Positions 43,546 through 54,883 of a DNA stretch of 64,000 nucleotides are shown in pieces. This stretch comes from Microbacterium sp. ACRRU (GTDB taxonomy: Bacteria > Actinomycetota > Actinomycetes > Actinomycetales > Microbacteriaceae). Where the stretch lies: the NCBI RefSeq assembly GCF_022346945.1, contig NZ_JAKRNI010000015.1, forward strand, positions 1 to 64,000, in the 5' to 3' direction. The notes under the pieces are model-generated. The model searched no databases. It saw nothing but the letters and a program-made list of their open reading frames with translations, and was not told the origin of the DNA. Both the position numbers and the translations under genes were made by a program. Each line of letters starts with the position of its first letter. Positions within the stretch are counted from its first letter, which is position 1.

Positions 43546-45042
43546 TCAGGCGTTCGAGCGGTCGATGTAGCGCAGCGGAATCTCGATGGTCACCTCGGTG
43601 CCATTGCCCATCACCGTGTGCCAGTCGATGGTGCCGCCGAGTTCCCCCTGGATGAGGGTCCGCACGATCTGCGTGCCGAGCCCCCGGCCGACCTGCCCCT
43701 CGGGCAGCCCCACCCCGGTATCGCGGACGCGGACCTCGAGGGTCTCGTCGCTGCGTTCCGCCGAGATCTCGACGTCTCCCTCCTGCCCCACCAGACCGTG
43801 CTCGACGGCGTTGGTCACCAGCTCGGTCAACGCGAGAGCCAGAGGCGTCGCGTACTCGCTCGGAAGCGTCCCGAAGCGCCCCGTGCTGCGTGTGCGGGCG
43901 CGGGTGTTCGGCGCGGCGGCGACCTCGGCGACGAGCTTGAGCACGCGCGCGAACACGTCGTCGAAGTCCACGTTCTGCGCCAGTCCCTCCGACAGGGTGT
44001 CGTGGACCACGGCGATCGCGGACACGCGTCGCATCGCCTGGGTCAAGGCATCCCGAGCCTCATCGGAGTGCGTGCGGCGCGCCTGGATCCGGAGAAGGGA
44101 TGCCACGGTCTGGAGGTTGTTCTTGACGCGGTGGTGGATCTCGCGGATCGTCGCGTCCTTGGTGATGAGCTCCTGCTCCTGGTGGCGGATCTCCGTCACG
44201 TCGCGACTCAGGACGATCGCACCGATGCGCGTGCCCCGGTCACGCAGCGGAATCGTCCGCAGCGACACCTGCACCCCGCGCGCCTCGATGTCGGCGCGCC
44301 ACGGCGCACGACCGGTGACGACCACGGGTAGCGACTCATCGACGTCCTGACGCTTGGCGGGCAGGATGCGCTCGGTGACCTCGGCGAGGGACTCGCCCTC
44401 GAGCTCGTCGTCGAACCCCATGCGGTTGAACGCCGAGAGCGCGTTGGGGCTTGCGAACGTCGTGATGCCGTCGACGTCGAGGCGGATGAGGCCGTCGGAC
44501 GCGCGCGGAGCGCCTCGTCGCGGCGAGGTCGGCGCCTGAAGGTCGGGGAACTCGCCCGAGGCGATCATGCCGAAGAGGTCGTCGGCGCAGTCGTTGAACG
44601 TGATCTGCTGGCGCGAGGGCGTGCGGGTCTCCCCGAGATTGGTGTGGCGCGTCAGCACGCCGACCGTCGTCACGGGGTGCCCCTCGCGCGACAGTTCGCG
44701 CACGATCGGGACCGCGCGGACGCGCGTGGGTGTCTCTTCGAACCAGTCGGGGGATGCCGAATCGACGATGCGTCCGCTCTGGAAGGCCTCACGCACCTGC
44801 GTCCGCCACTGGGGACGCACGCGGTCGCCGACGATGTCGCGGTAGAACAGGGTCGCCGCTCCCCCGGGTCGGGTGTGGGCGACGGCCACGAACGAGTCGT
44901 CGGGGGTGGGCACCCAGATCACGATGTCGGCGAAGGCCAGGTCGGCCAGCAGCTGACCGTCGCCGGCGAGCCGGTGCAGCCACTCGACGTCGGCCGCGCT
45001 GGAGCGGCCCTGGGCGTAGACGAGTTCGCTGAGTGTCGACAC
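43546..45042 (-). CDS. pdtaS: PdtaS-type sensor histidine kinase
   Basis: 498 residues: N-terminal GAF-like sensor (about 1-160), PAS domain (about 185-280), HisKA_2 with the phospho-His in IREIHHRVKNNLQTVASLL near residue 300, and an HATPase domain (LTELVTNAVEHGL; DTGVGLPEG). No membrane helix, so cytosolic. PdtaS phosphorylates the RNA-binding antiterminator PdtaR in mycobacteria. GTG start 6 nt after TAGGGT, with GAGAGG in the gap. Neighbour to whiB1 as Rv3220c is to Rv3219. Confidence 0.93.
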   Translation of the reverse strand: MSTLSELVYAQGRSSAADVEWLHRLAGDGQLLADLAFADIVIWVPTPDDSFVAVAHTRPGGAATLFYRDIVGDRVRPQWRTQVREAFQSGRIVDSASPDWFEETPTRVRAVPIVRELSREGHPVTTVGVLTRHTNLGETRTPSRQQITFNDCADDLFGMIASGEFPDLQAPTSPRRGAPRASDGLIRLDVDGITTFASPNALSAFNRMGFDDELEGESLAEVTERILPAKRQDVDESLPVVVTGRAPWRADIEARGVQVSLRTIPLRDRGTRIGAIVLSRDVTEIRHQEQELITKDATIREIHHRVKNNLQTVASLLRIQARRTHSDEARDALTQAMRRVSAIAVVHDTLSEGLAQNVDFDDVFARVLKLVAEVAAAPNTRARTRSTGRFGTLPSEYATPLALALTELVTNAVEHGLVGQEGDVEISAERSDETLEVRVRDTGVGLPEGQVGRGLGTQIVRTLIQGELGGTIDWHTVMGNGTEVTIEIPLRYIDRSNA

Positions 45043-45048
45043 CCTCTC

Positions 45049-45054
45049 ACCCTA
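45049..45054 (-). promoter_or_regulatory. Leaderless-type -10 box (TAGGGT) for pdtaS
   Basis: TAGGGT, 6-nt gap GAGAGG, GTG at 45042. GAGAGG may act as a ribosome site if transcription starts upstream. Confidence 0.5.
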
Positions 45055-45150
45055 AGCCGCCCACGACGCCCTCTCGGGACCGTCGCCGCGAGCGGGTGAA
45101 GATCGCGGGTGAATCGGTCGCATAGGCAACTCGGGGGACATAATGATCGC

Positions 45151-45432
45151 GTGCTCGACGCGCAGTCACCCCGCGACCGGTTCGCGGACGTCGAATCCGT
45201 CGCCCGAATGCTGGGGATCGACGGTGCGGGCGTGCGGGCACTTCTCGCTGAGGGGCACATCCGCGGTGTGCGGATCGCGAGCGATCACGCGTGGCGGGTC
45301 GATCTCGTCAGCGTCGAGGACTACCTCGACGATCAGGCGGAAAACGAGCGACGTGTCGCCCTCTGGCAGCAGTCGCAGACGGCGAGCTTCCCCGAGCTGT
45401 GGGGTCGCGGGAACGTCCGTCATCCCGACTGA
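45151..45432 (+). CDS. Excisionase-like helix-turn-helix protein
   Basis: 93 residues. The N-terminal part (FADVESVARMLGIDGAGVRALLAEGHIRGVRI) fits the winged-helix/MerR-like fold used by excisionase-family DNA-binding proteins, followed by WRVDLVSVEDYLD, the typical end of the domain. It is not near any prophage or integrase, so probably a chromosomal regulator. CATAAT lies 6 nt before the GTG at 45151; an ATG at 45109 is in frame but upstream of that box. Confidence 0.8.
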   Translation: MLDAQSPRDRFADVESVARMLGIDGAGVRALLAEGHIRGVRIASDHAWRVDLVSVEDYLDDQAENERRVALWQQSQTASFPELWGRGNVRHPD

Positions 45433-45558
45433 TCCCGCTCGGGTTTCACCCGCCGCGCGACGACTGCCCTCACCCGGGGCGTGCTCACGTCGGCGCCCCG
45501 CGTCGTCCTACCGTCGTGTCACAGTCCCACCGGCACCACGAGACACGGAAGTCCCCCC

Positions 45559-45990
45559 ATGTCCGCTTTCCTCTCCCGCAGGTCGGAGCACGCCTCCGCC
45601 GCCGCCCGATCCGACGCCTTCTTCGCCCCGCAGCGCACTCCGTCGGAGCGGCTCCCCTCCGCCGAGGTGTTTACGCGCAACGTGGTCCGCGGCGTCCTCG
45701 AAGTGTTCGCCGGCGTGCGGGAGGCGGAACAGCTGGCGCGCTGGACCACCGAGGAGGTCTATCGCGCCGTCGTGGTCCGCGCGGGTCTGGCGGCCCGGGC
45801 ACGCAGTGCGCGACGGATGCCGGCGCCCCGCGACGTACACGAGATCCGGTCCGTACACCTCTTCTCGCCCGTCGACGGCGTCATCGAGGCGACGGTGATC
45901 GCCTCGGCACGCACCCGGACGCGGGCGATCGCGCTCCGTATCGAGGGCCTCGACGGGCGGTGGCGGGTGACCGCGCTCGCGCTGCTGTGA
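45559..45990 (+). CDS. Rv3235 family protein
   Basis: 143 residues. N-terminal 35 residues are polar and disordered; the rest (VFTRNVVRGVLEVFAGVREAEQLARWTTEEVYRAV and VRSVHLFSPVDGVIEATVIA-type strand pattern ending RWRVTALALL) matches the Rv3235 family of unknown function, found near secA in actinobacteria. No membrane helix. Start uncertain: the ATG has only a weak GGAAG upstream. Confidence 0.82.
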   Translation: MSAFLSRRSEHASAAARSDAFFAPQRTPSERLPSAEVFTRNVVRGVLEVFAGVREAEQLARWTTEEVYRAVVVRAGLAARARSARRMPAPRDVHEIRSVHLFSPVDGVIEATVIASARTRTRAIALRIEGLDGRWRVTALALL

Positions 45991-45995
45991 CGACG

Positions 45996-47222
45996 TTACG
46001 GACGCCAGGACGCCAGGAAGTTGCCCAGCCGCTCGATGGCGTCCGAGATCACCCGGGCCTCGGGGAGCGTCACGATGCGCACGTGGTCGGTGGCCGGCCA
46101 GTTGAACCCCGATCCCTGCACGAGGAGCACGTGCTCGGCGACGAGGAAGTCGCGCACGAACGCGGCATCGTCGGGGATCTCGTACACCTCGGGGTCGAAG
46201 CGCGGGAACGCGTAGAGGGCACCCCGCGGCAGCACGCACGAGACGCCCGGGATCGCCTCGAGCCCCTGCCACGCGGCATCCCGCTGCTCGTGCAGACGGC
46301 CGGTCGGCGCGATCAGCGCGTCGATCGACTGCACCCCCGACAGCGCCGCCTGAACGGCGAACTGGGCCGGGACATTCGGGCACAGACGCGTGGATGCCAA
46401 CAGGTTGATGCCCTGCAAGAACCCTTCGGCGTGTTCCTTCGGGCCGGTGATCACGAGCCATCCCGACCGGTAGCCCGCGACACGGTACGTCTTCGACAGG
46501 CCGTTGAAGGTCAGCACGAGCAGGTCGGGAGCCACGGTGGCCATGGGGATGTGCACCGCGTCGTCGAACACGATCCGGTCGTAGATCTCGTCGGCGAGCA
46601 CGAGCAGCGAGTGCTCCCGTGCGATCGCCGCGATGCCCTCGAGCACCTCGCGGGAGTACACCGCCCCCGTCGGGTTGTTGGGGTTGATGACGACGATCGC
46701 CTTGGTCCGGGGCGTGATCTTGGACCGGATGTCCTCCAGGTCGGGCTGCCACTCGCGCGCCTCGTCGCACAGATAGTGCACGGGCGTGCCACCACCCAGG
46801 CTCGTCATGGCCGTCCACAACGGATAGTCGGGTGCGGGGATCAGCACCTCGTCGCCCTCGTCGAGCAGGGCCTGCATGGTCATCGTGATCAGCTCGGAGA
46901 CGCCGTTTCCGAGGTAGACGTGATCGGGGTCGACGTGCGGGAACCCCGGCTCCTGTTCATAGCGTGAGACGACCGCGCGCCGGGCCGACAGGATGCCGCG
47001 GCTGTCGCTGTAGCCGTGTGCGTGCGGCACCGACGCGATCATGTCGCGCACGATCTGGTGCGGCGCCTCGAACCCGAAGATCGCCGGGTTGCCGGTGTTG
47101 AGCTTCAGGATCGAGTGCCCCTCGGCCTCGAGCCGATCGGCCTCGACGAGGGCCTCCCCGCGGATCTCGTAGAGGACGTCCTTCAACTTCGACGACTGAT
47201 CGAGGGGGCGCAACGGGCTCAT
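45996..47222 (-). CDS. PLP-dependent class I aminotransferase (AlaA/AspC-like)
   Basis: 408 residues. NTGNPAIFGFEAPHQIVRDM at residues 42-61 is the signature of AlaA-type alanine transaminases; the PLP Lys is in FNGLSKTYRVAGYRSGW near residue 245, and NPNNPTGAVY, DEIYDRI and the C-terminal HVRIVTLPE complete the fold-I pattern. It probably interconverts pyruvate and alanine with glutamate. ATG 47222 follows TATCCT plus 6 nt. Confidence 0.92.
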   Translation of the reverse strand: MSPLRPLDQSSKLKDVLYEIRGEALVEADRLEAEGHSILKLNTGNPAIFGFEAPHQIVRDMIASVPHAHGYSDSRGILSARRAVVSRYEQEPGFPHVDPDHVYLGNGVSELITMTMQALLDEGDEVLIPAPDYPLWTAMTSLGGGTPVHYLCDEAREWQPDLEDIRSKITPRTKAIVVINPNNPTGAVYSREVLEGIAAIAREHSLLVLADEIYDRIVFDDAVHIPMATVAPDLLVLTFNGLSKTYRVAGYRSGWLVITGPKEHAEGFLQGINLLASTRLCPNVPAQFAVQAALSGVQSIDALIAPTGRLHEQRDAAWQGLEAIPGVSCVLPRGALYAFPRFDPEVYEIPDDAAFVRDFLVAEHVLLVQGSGFNWPATDHVRIVTLPEARVISDAIERLGNFLASWRP

Positions 47223-47228
47223 CGCCTC

Positions 47229-47234
47229 AGGATA
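47229..47234 (-). promoter_or_regulatory. Leaderless -10 box (TATCCT) for the aminotransferase
   Basis: TATCCT, 6-nt gap (GAGGCG), ATG at 47222 on the minus strand. Confidence 0.5.
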
Positions 47235-47284
47235 TCTGCGCGTCGAACCGGCCAATCGACCACGCGTGGCCTTACCGGACGCAC

Positions 47285-47323
47285 GGATGCCGTGCCCCGC
47301 GCGGCGGCGGGAGCACGGCATCC
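47285..47323 (-). terminator. Hairpin terminator after secA
   Basis: 11-bp perfect stem GGATGCCGTGC/GCACGGCATCC with a GC-rich loop, 12 nt after the secA stop. No T-run. Confidence 0.6.
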
Positions 47324-47334
47324 ATGGGGCGAAG

Positions 47335-50136
<2,802 letters not shown>

Positions 50137-50305
50137 GAAGCATCTCCATCTGTCGGGTGCGGCGCCCCCCTGGACGCCGGCCTGCGCACAGGCATACAGG
50201 CCCATGTTATCCGTGTTACCCGTTCGTGACCTGCGAGTCCGCAGCCATTCGCCTTCACCCCTCGCGCCTGAAGCGAACACCCGGCCCGCGTACGGGCGCC
50301 CGGCC

Positions 50306-50311
50306 TAGGAT
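50306..50311 (+). promoter_or_regulatory. Leaderless -10 box (TAGGAT)
   Basis: TAGGAT, 6-nt gap (CGAGCC), ATG at 50318. Confidence 0.55.
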
Positions 50312-50317
50312 CGAGCC

Positions 50318-51628
50318 ATGGCCGGTTTCTGGGGAAAGAGGAAGCGCGAAGAGCAGGATGCCGCGGATGCCGATCTGGCGCGCCGCGCGGAGCTCGCCAT
50401 CGTCGCCGCCGACGAACGGGTTCGCCTCACCTCCGACGAGCTCGATTTCGCCCGCGCGGAGCTCGGCGACAAGGCCACGGAAGACCTGGCCGCTGCGCTG
50501 GCGTCGGTGAAGGTGCATCTGGCGGAGGCGTTCCAGCTCCACCAGCTGAACCACGACGAGATCCCCGACACCAAGGAGGAGCTGCGCACGCGGAACGCTC
50601 GCATCATCCAGCTGTCGGAGTGGGCCGAAGACCTTCTCGAGGAGCGCACTCTCGTGCTCCAGCCCAAGATCGACGCCGTCCGACGCGCCCCCGAGACGCT
50701 CGCCCGCGTGCGGGCCGACCGCGACCGGCTGGCCGAACGTGTGCCGCATGCCCGGGAGGTCGTCGAGCGCCTCGCGCAGCGCTACAGCCCGTCGGCCCTC
50801 CAGCAGGTTGCGGGCAACCCCGAGGAGATCCAACAGCTTCTCGACTTCGCCGTGCACACCGCGGGCGTGTCCGAGCGGCGTCGCGAGGCGGGCCAGCGCG
50901 AGCAGGCGTCGGTCGCCCTCGAGGCATCCACCGAGGCCGTGCGGCGGGCGGAGTCGCTCCTGGATGCCGTCGACACCTTCGAGATCGAGGCCCTCCGCGC
51001 CGAGTCGACCCTCGCCGCGGTGATCGACGACTCCCGCAACGATCTCGCTGAGGCCCGGCGCGGACCGCAGACGCCCGCCGTCCTTCAGGCCATGACCGCA
51101 CTGGAACGCGAACTCGCCGCGCTTCCCGCCGCGGGCTCGCGAAGCGATCCGTTCAGCGCTCTCTCCTCGCTCCGTCAAGCCAACGGCGACCTCGACCTCG
51201 CGCGCGAGCGCGCCGCACGCCCGGTTCCGTCGCAAGAGCAGGTCGACCACGCGATCGACGATGCGGACCGCCAGCTCGCGGTCGCGCGCGGCCTCATCAC
51301 GGGCCATCGCGGGTGGATCGGAGCGGACGCGCGCACGCGTTTCGTCGAAGCCGAGAGGCTCCGGGCGGGCCTCCCCCTCGGACCCGTGGCGGAAGACCAG
51401 CGCGAGACGACGCTCGCCACGGCGCGGCGCGCCGGAGCCCTGGCATCCGAGTCCCTCCAGCTGGCTCAGCGAGACATCGAGCAGTCCCGTCCCGACGATT
51501 GGGGCGGCAACGGCTATGGACGCGGCGGCTACGGTCGCGGCGGCGGCATGGGCGGCGGCAACATGGTCGGCGGCATGCTGGGCGGTCTGGTCATCGGCTC
51601 GCTGCTCGGCGACATCTTCGACGGCTGA
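50318..51628 (+). CDS. Coiled-coil protein with a Gly-rich YgcG/TPM-like tail
   Basis: 436 residues. Long Ala/Glu/Arg-rich helices (about 15-330) look like paired coiled coils; the last 45 residues are Gly-rich (GYGRGGYGRGGGMGGG) and end in a hydrophobic MLGGLVIGSLLGDIFDG. This end is common at the C-terminus of TPM-domain (YgcG/Psb32-like) proteins, but the TPM domain and its signal peptide are missing. No signal peptide, so presumably cytosolic or membrane-peripheral. Function unknown. Confidence 0.78.
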   Translation: MAGFWGKRKREEQDAADADLARRAELAIVAADERVRLTSDELDFARAELGDKATEDLAAALASVKVHLAEAFQLHQLNHDEIPDTKEELRTRNARIIQLSEWAEDLLEERTLVLQPKIDAVRRAPETLARVRADRDRLAERVPHAREVVERLAQRYSPSALQQVAGNPEEIQQLLDFAVHTAGVSERRREAGQREQASVALEASTEAVRRAESLLDAVDTFEIEALRAESTLAAVIDDSRNDLAEARRGPQTPAVLQAMTALERELAALPAAGSRSDPFSALSSLRQANGDLDLARERAARPVPSQEQVDHAIDDADRQLAVARGLITGHRGWIGADARTRFVEAERLRAGLPLGPVAEDQRETTLATARRAGALASESLQLAQRDIEQSRPDDWGGNGYGRGGYGRGGGMGGGNMVGGMLGGLVIGSLLGDIFDG

Positions 51629-51644
51629 CCGGTCGCACGAACAC

Positions 51645-51679
51645 CAGCGGGGCCCCGTCGATTCGACGGGGCCCCGCTG
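51645..51679. terminator. Bidirectional intrinsic terminator
   Basis: A 17-bp perfect stem, CAGCGGGGCCCCGTCGA with TCGACGGGGCCCCGCTG, centred on a single T, between the convergent coiled-coil gene and hpf. Confidence 0.8.
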
Positions 51680-51692
51680 TCGTCAGGGTCGG

Positions 51693-52355
51693 TCAAGAGG
51701 CGACGCGGGCCTCCGGCGGCGCCTGCGTTCCCAGAGCGATGACGCCGTAGTCCCACCCTTTGCGGCGGTACACCACACTCGGGTGGTCGGAACGGGCGTC
51801 GATGAAGAGGAAGAAGTCGTGGCCGACCAGCTCCATCCGATCGACCGCGTCCTCGACCGTCATCCACTCGGCATCGAACTGCTTCTGTCGGATGACGACG
51901 GGCGAGTAGTCCTCGTCGGACTCGGCTTCTGCGACGACGGGGACCTCGCCGGTGGCGACCGCCCGCAGCACGTCGACGGAGGCGGGCTGCACGTCGATGC
52001 CGGAGAGTTCGCCCGTGCCCTTCTCGAACTTCGCTCCCCGCGGGTGGTTGCGCGCATCGACGCGCTTCTGCTTCGCGCGACGGATCTGCTCCGAGATCTT
52101 GTCGACGGCCAGATCGAGGGCGGCGAACTTGTCGGTGTCGGTCGCCTCGGCGCGAACGACAGGCCCCTTCCCATCGAGGGTGAGCTCGACGGTGTCGTCC
52201 TCCATCCGACCGTTGCGGTAGGCGCGGTGCGTGACCTTGACCTCGAGCGTGGTCGCGCGGGGCGCGAGGTGCTCGATCCGGCTGACCTTCTCTTCGACCA
52301 CCGTGCGGAATCGATCGGTGATACCGACTCCCACGCCGACGATGCTGGTGTCCAT
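51693..52355 (-). CDS. hpf: Ribosome hibernation promotion factor, long form
   Basis: 220 residues: N-terminal S30AE/HPF domain (1-105; ITDRFRTVVEEKVSRIEHLAP, AALDLAVDKISEQIRRAKQKR), a linker, and the C-terminal dimerisation domain (about 160-215; VIRQKQFDAEWMTVEDAVDRM, GHDFFLFIDA, VVYRRKGWDYGVIAL). The long form drives 100S ribosome dimerisation in stationary phase. Perfect SD AGGAGGT 5 nt before the ATG; leader hairpin at 52376-52400 and -10 TAGCGT at 52424-52429. Confidence 0.95.
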   Translation of the reverse strand: MDTSIVGVGVGITDRFRTVVEEKVSRIEHLAPRATTLEVKVTHRAYRNGRMEDDTVELTLDGKGPVVRAEATDTDKFAALDLAVDKISEQIRRAKQKRVDARNHPRGAKFEKGTGELSGIDVQPASVDVLRAVATGEVPVVAEAESDEDYSPVVIRQKQFDAEWMTVEDAVDRMELVGHDFFLFIDARSDHPSVVYRRKGWDYGVIALGTQAPPEARVAS

Positions 52356-52375
52356 CCGTGACCTCCTTGTTCCGG

Positions 52376-52400
52376 GTTCCGCCCGGTCTAAGGGCGGAAC
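52376..52400 (-). promoter_or_regulatory. Hairpin in the hpf leader
   Basis: 9-bp perfect inverted repeat GTTCCGCCC/GGGCGGAAC with a 7-nt loop, 21 nt upstream of the ATG and just before the SD. Confidence 0.5.
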
Positions 52401-52423
52401 AGCCGTCGCCTTAAGTCATCCCC

Positions 52424-52429
52424 ACGCTA
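52424..52429 (-). promoter_or_regulatory. hpf -10 element (TAGCGT)
   Basis: TAGCGT on the minus strand, predicting a leader of about 60 nt with a strong SD; unlike the leaderless genes nearby. Confidence 0.45.
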
Positions 52430-52448
52430 GTAGGACGGCACCCGCCTG

Positions 52449-53132
52449 TCACGTGCCAATCCCCCCTGATTCACGTGGATGTTCACTGTGTCGCGGCGTG
52501 TGCGCGAGCGTGACCGCCATCACCCGGTCCGCGCCCGCGTCGTGAAGGGCGCTCGCCGCCGCGCGCAGCGTGGCCCCGGTCGTGAGGACGTCGTCCACGA
52601 CGACCACGGGGCCTTTCGGCGGATTCCGCGCCGCGAACACCCCCGTCATGTTGCTCTGCCTGCGGGCCCGGTCGAGCCCGCGCTGATCGGCGGCCGTTCT
52701 CTGCACGCGCAACAGCGGGATCGGGTGCGCGCCGGCACGCCGGGCGAGGAGGTCGACGGGGCGATAGCCGCGCCGGCGATCCGCGGACCGCGAGGCGGGC
52801 ACGGTCGTCACCGTGGCCCCCGGCGGAATCACGGCGAGCGCGTGAGCGAGGGCAGGGGCGAGCACGCGGACGAGTCCCGTGCGCCCCTCGCCCTTGAACG
52901 AGCGGATGATGCGCGCCACCGGTCCCTCGAACGGGAGGGCGCTGACCACCTCGACACCCGGGGCGACGAGACCGTGGTGCAGGGACGGCCTGACCGCGGC
53001 GCGACACGCGTCGCATACGTCGACGTCGAGGGCTCCGCAGCCCGCGCACGCGACGGGGAACCAGAACGTCAGAGCCTCGGCCAGGGCCGCGCGCGCCGCG
53101 GGCCACAAGGGCTCCGGAATGAGGCCGTGCAT
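52449..53132 (-). CDS. ComF family phosphoribosyltransferase-like protein
   Basis: 227 residues. Zinc-ribbon-like CAGCGALDVDVCDAC near residue 27 and the PRPP-binding motif VVVVDDVLTTGATL near residue 180, as in ComFC/GntX. Involved in DNA uptake in naturally competent bacteria; function in actinobacteria unproven. CATCCT lies 6 nt before the ATG at 53132. Confidence 0.9.
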   Translation of the reverse strand: MHGLIPEPLWPAARAALAEALTFWFPVACAGCGALDVDVCDACRAAVRPSLHHGLVAPGVEVVSALPFEGPVARIIRSFKGEGRTGLVRVLAPALAHALAVIPPGATVTTVPASRSADRRRGYRPVDLLARRAGAHPIPLLRVQRTAADQRGLDRARRQSNMTGVFAARNPPKGPVVVVDDVLTTGATLRAAASALHDAGADRVMAVTLAHTPRHSEHPRESGGIGT

Positions 53133-53224
53133 GACGGCAGGATGCCGCTTCGTCGGTCGACGGCGTGTCCTCGGCCCCGCGTTCCGGGGACACGCGAGCG
53201 CCTCCCGTCGCTGGGGAGAGCGGG

Positions 53225-54883
53225 TCAGGACGTGGTGCCCTGCTGCACCGCCAGCACGCGGATGTCGGTGGCGACGAGCGTCCACGAGCTCCCCCGCCGG
53301 CTGTACAGGCGACCGTCGTCGTCGAGGATGCGCACGCTCGCGCTGCCGCCCGCGATGGCCCGGGCGTTCTCCGGTACCGAGCCCACGGTGCCCCGGCCGC
53401 CGACGCCGAGCTCGTCCAGGCTCGTCGCACCGTCGACGGTGGTGAGGACGCCCACCGTGGTGTCGTCGAGCCAGGCCAGGTCGAACGCCCCCGTCTCCGC
53501 GAACGACAGCACGTGCGGCGGTCCGAGATTGACCGCCGCGCCCTCACGAATGATGCCCGCCAGCCACACTTCCCGCACTCCCGCGACCGTCACGATCGCG
53601 GCGATGCGCGTGCCGTCGCGGGAGATCTGGAAGGACACCACCTCCGAGGCATCCGGCCAGGCGTTCCCGACGTCGCGGGGCACCCCCTCCGCGGAGAATG
53701 CGCGCACCTGCGACGGCGCGTTGCGCGGGACGCTCCAGATCTCGCCCTCGGAGTCGATCGACGGCGGGAGGAGTCCCGGGCGGTCATCGAGGAGGAAGGT
53801 GCCGCCGTCGGCGAGCGCGCTGGCGACGGCGCCCCGCTCGGTCAGAACGGCGGCGAGGCTTCGGTCGGCCTCGAGCTCGATGTGCGTGGGGGCCAGCGAC
53901 TGGACCGCGTCCGAAAGGGAGGGGATCGTCTCGAGCTCCTCACCGCTGAGGACCCCGAAGCGTCCATCGGCCGTGAGGACGGCCGGCGACGGGTCGATGC
54001 GGGTGATGCGGACCGGGAGCTCGCTCGCGGCGACGGGCGTGCCGTCGACCGTCATCTGCACGTCGCTGATGCCCGCCGTGGCGAGACTCCGCGCGAGCTG
54101 CGTCTGCATGCGATCGAGGGTCGTGCGATCGAGGCTGAGCGCCGCACGCGGAAGCTGGACCTGCGCGACACCGCCCGACGACAGCGTGACCGAACGCCCC
54201 ACGAGCGACAGCTCATCGGGGAACGCGTTGCGCACGGCATCCGCCAGCCACGCGCTCGGGGCGCCGTCGACGAGTGCCGTGGTCACCCGGCTGGCCACCA
54301 GCGGCCGCGGGAACCACCGGACGTCGGGCACGATGAAGCTCCAGGTGGGGTCGAAGTACGCCACGGATGCCGTCTGGTAGACGGTGGGGAAAACCTCCTC
54401 GTACAGCACGACTCCGTCGGGGGCGGACGTGATGCGCCACTGGTCGTCGACGCGGGCCAGGGCGAAGGACAGCGTCTCGGTCGCTCCGGTCACCGCGGGA
54501 GAGTAGGCGCCGTCGGCATCCACCCCCGCCACGGTGGACAGCTGCACGCTGACCGCCGATCCGTCCGGCACGGGGGTCGCGCGGCGGTCCGCGAGACGGT
54601 CGATCGTGACCCGCGCTCGGGGATCCCACGGGGTGCCCGGCGCGAGGAAGAGCTTGGCGGTGGCCCAATCGTCGGCCGGCCCGGATCCGGCACGAAGGAA
54701 CCCCTCGACGATCTCGGTCGGTGTGGCACCTTCTTGCGGGCCGTCCGGGACGAACGCGAAGTCCTGCGCGTCGTCTCCCTGCGGTCCCCGCCCGGGATTG
54801 ACGTACCCGGTCGTGGGCAGACCCGTGCACGCGGTGAGGACGAGCACGAGCAGCAGCCCCACAGCGGCCAGAGCGCGCTTCAC
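53225..54883 (-). CDS. lpqB: LpqB lipoprotein with beta-propeller domain
   Basis: 552 residues. Lipoprotein signal with LTAC lipobox and Cys19. GerMN-like domain (about 200-315) and a C-terminal beta-propeller. LpqB interacts with the sensor kinase MtrB and modulates MtrA activation. GTG start overlaps the mtrB stop by 4 nt: one operon mtrA-mtrB-lpqB, the conserved actinobacterial order. Confidence 0.93.
   Translation of the reverse strand: MKRALAAVGLLLVLVLTACTGLPTTGYVNPGRGPQGDDAQDFAFVPDGPQEGATPTEIVEGFLRAGSGPADDWATAKLFLAPGTPWDPRARVTIDRLADRRATPVPDGSAVSVQLSTVAGVDADGAYSPAVTGATETLSFALARVDDQWRITSAPDGVVLYEEVFPTVYQTASVAYFDPTWSFIVPDVRWFPRPLVASRVTTALVDGAPSAWLADAVRNAFPDELSLVGRSVTLSSGGVAQVQLPRAALSLDRTTLDRMQTQLARSLATAGISDVQMTVDGTPVAASELPVRITRIDPSPAVLTADGRFGVLSGEELETIPSLSDAVQSLAPTHIELEADRSLAAVLTERGAVASALADGGTFLLDDRPGLLPPSIDSEGEIWSVPRNAPSQVRAFSAEGVPRDVGNAWPDASEVVSFQISRDGTRIAAIVTVAGVREVWLAGIIREGAAVNLGPPHVLSFAETGAFDLAWLDDTTVGVLTTVDGATSLDELGVGGRGTVGSVPENARAIAGGSASVRILDDDGRLYSRRGSSWTLVATDIRVLAVQQGTTS

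Noticed and set aside
45151..45432. Prophage excisionase
   Set aside because: No integrase, attachment site or phage gene nearby; the HTH protein sits in a conserved chromosomal block.
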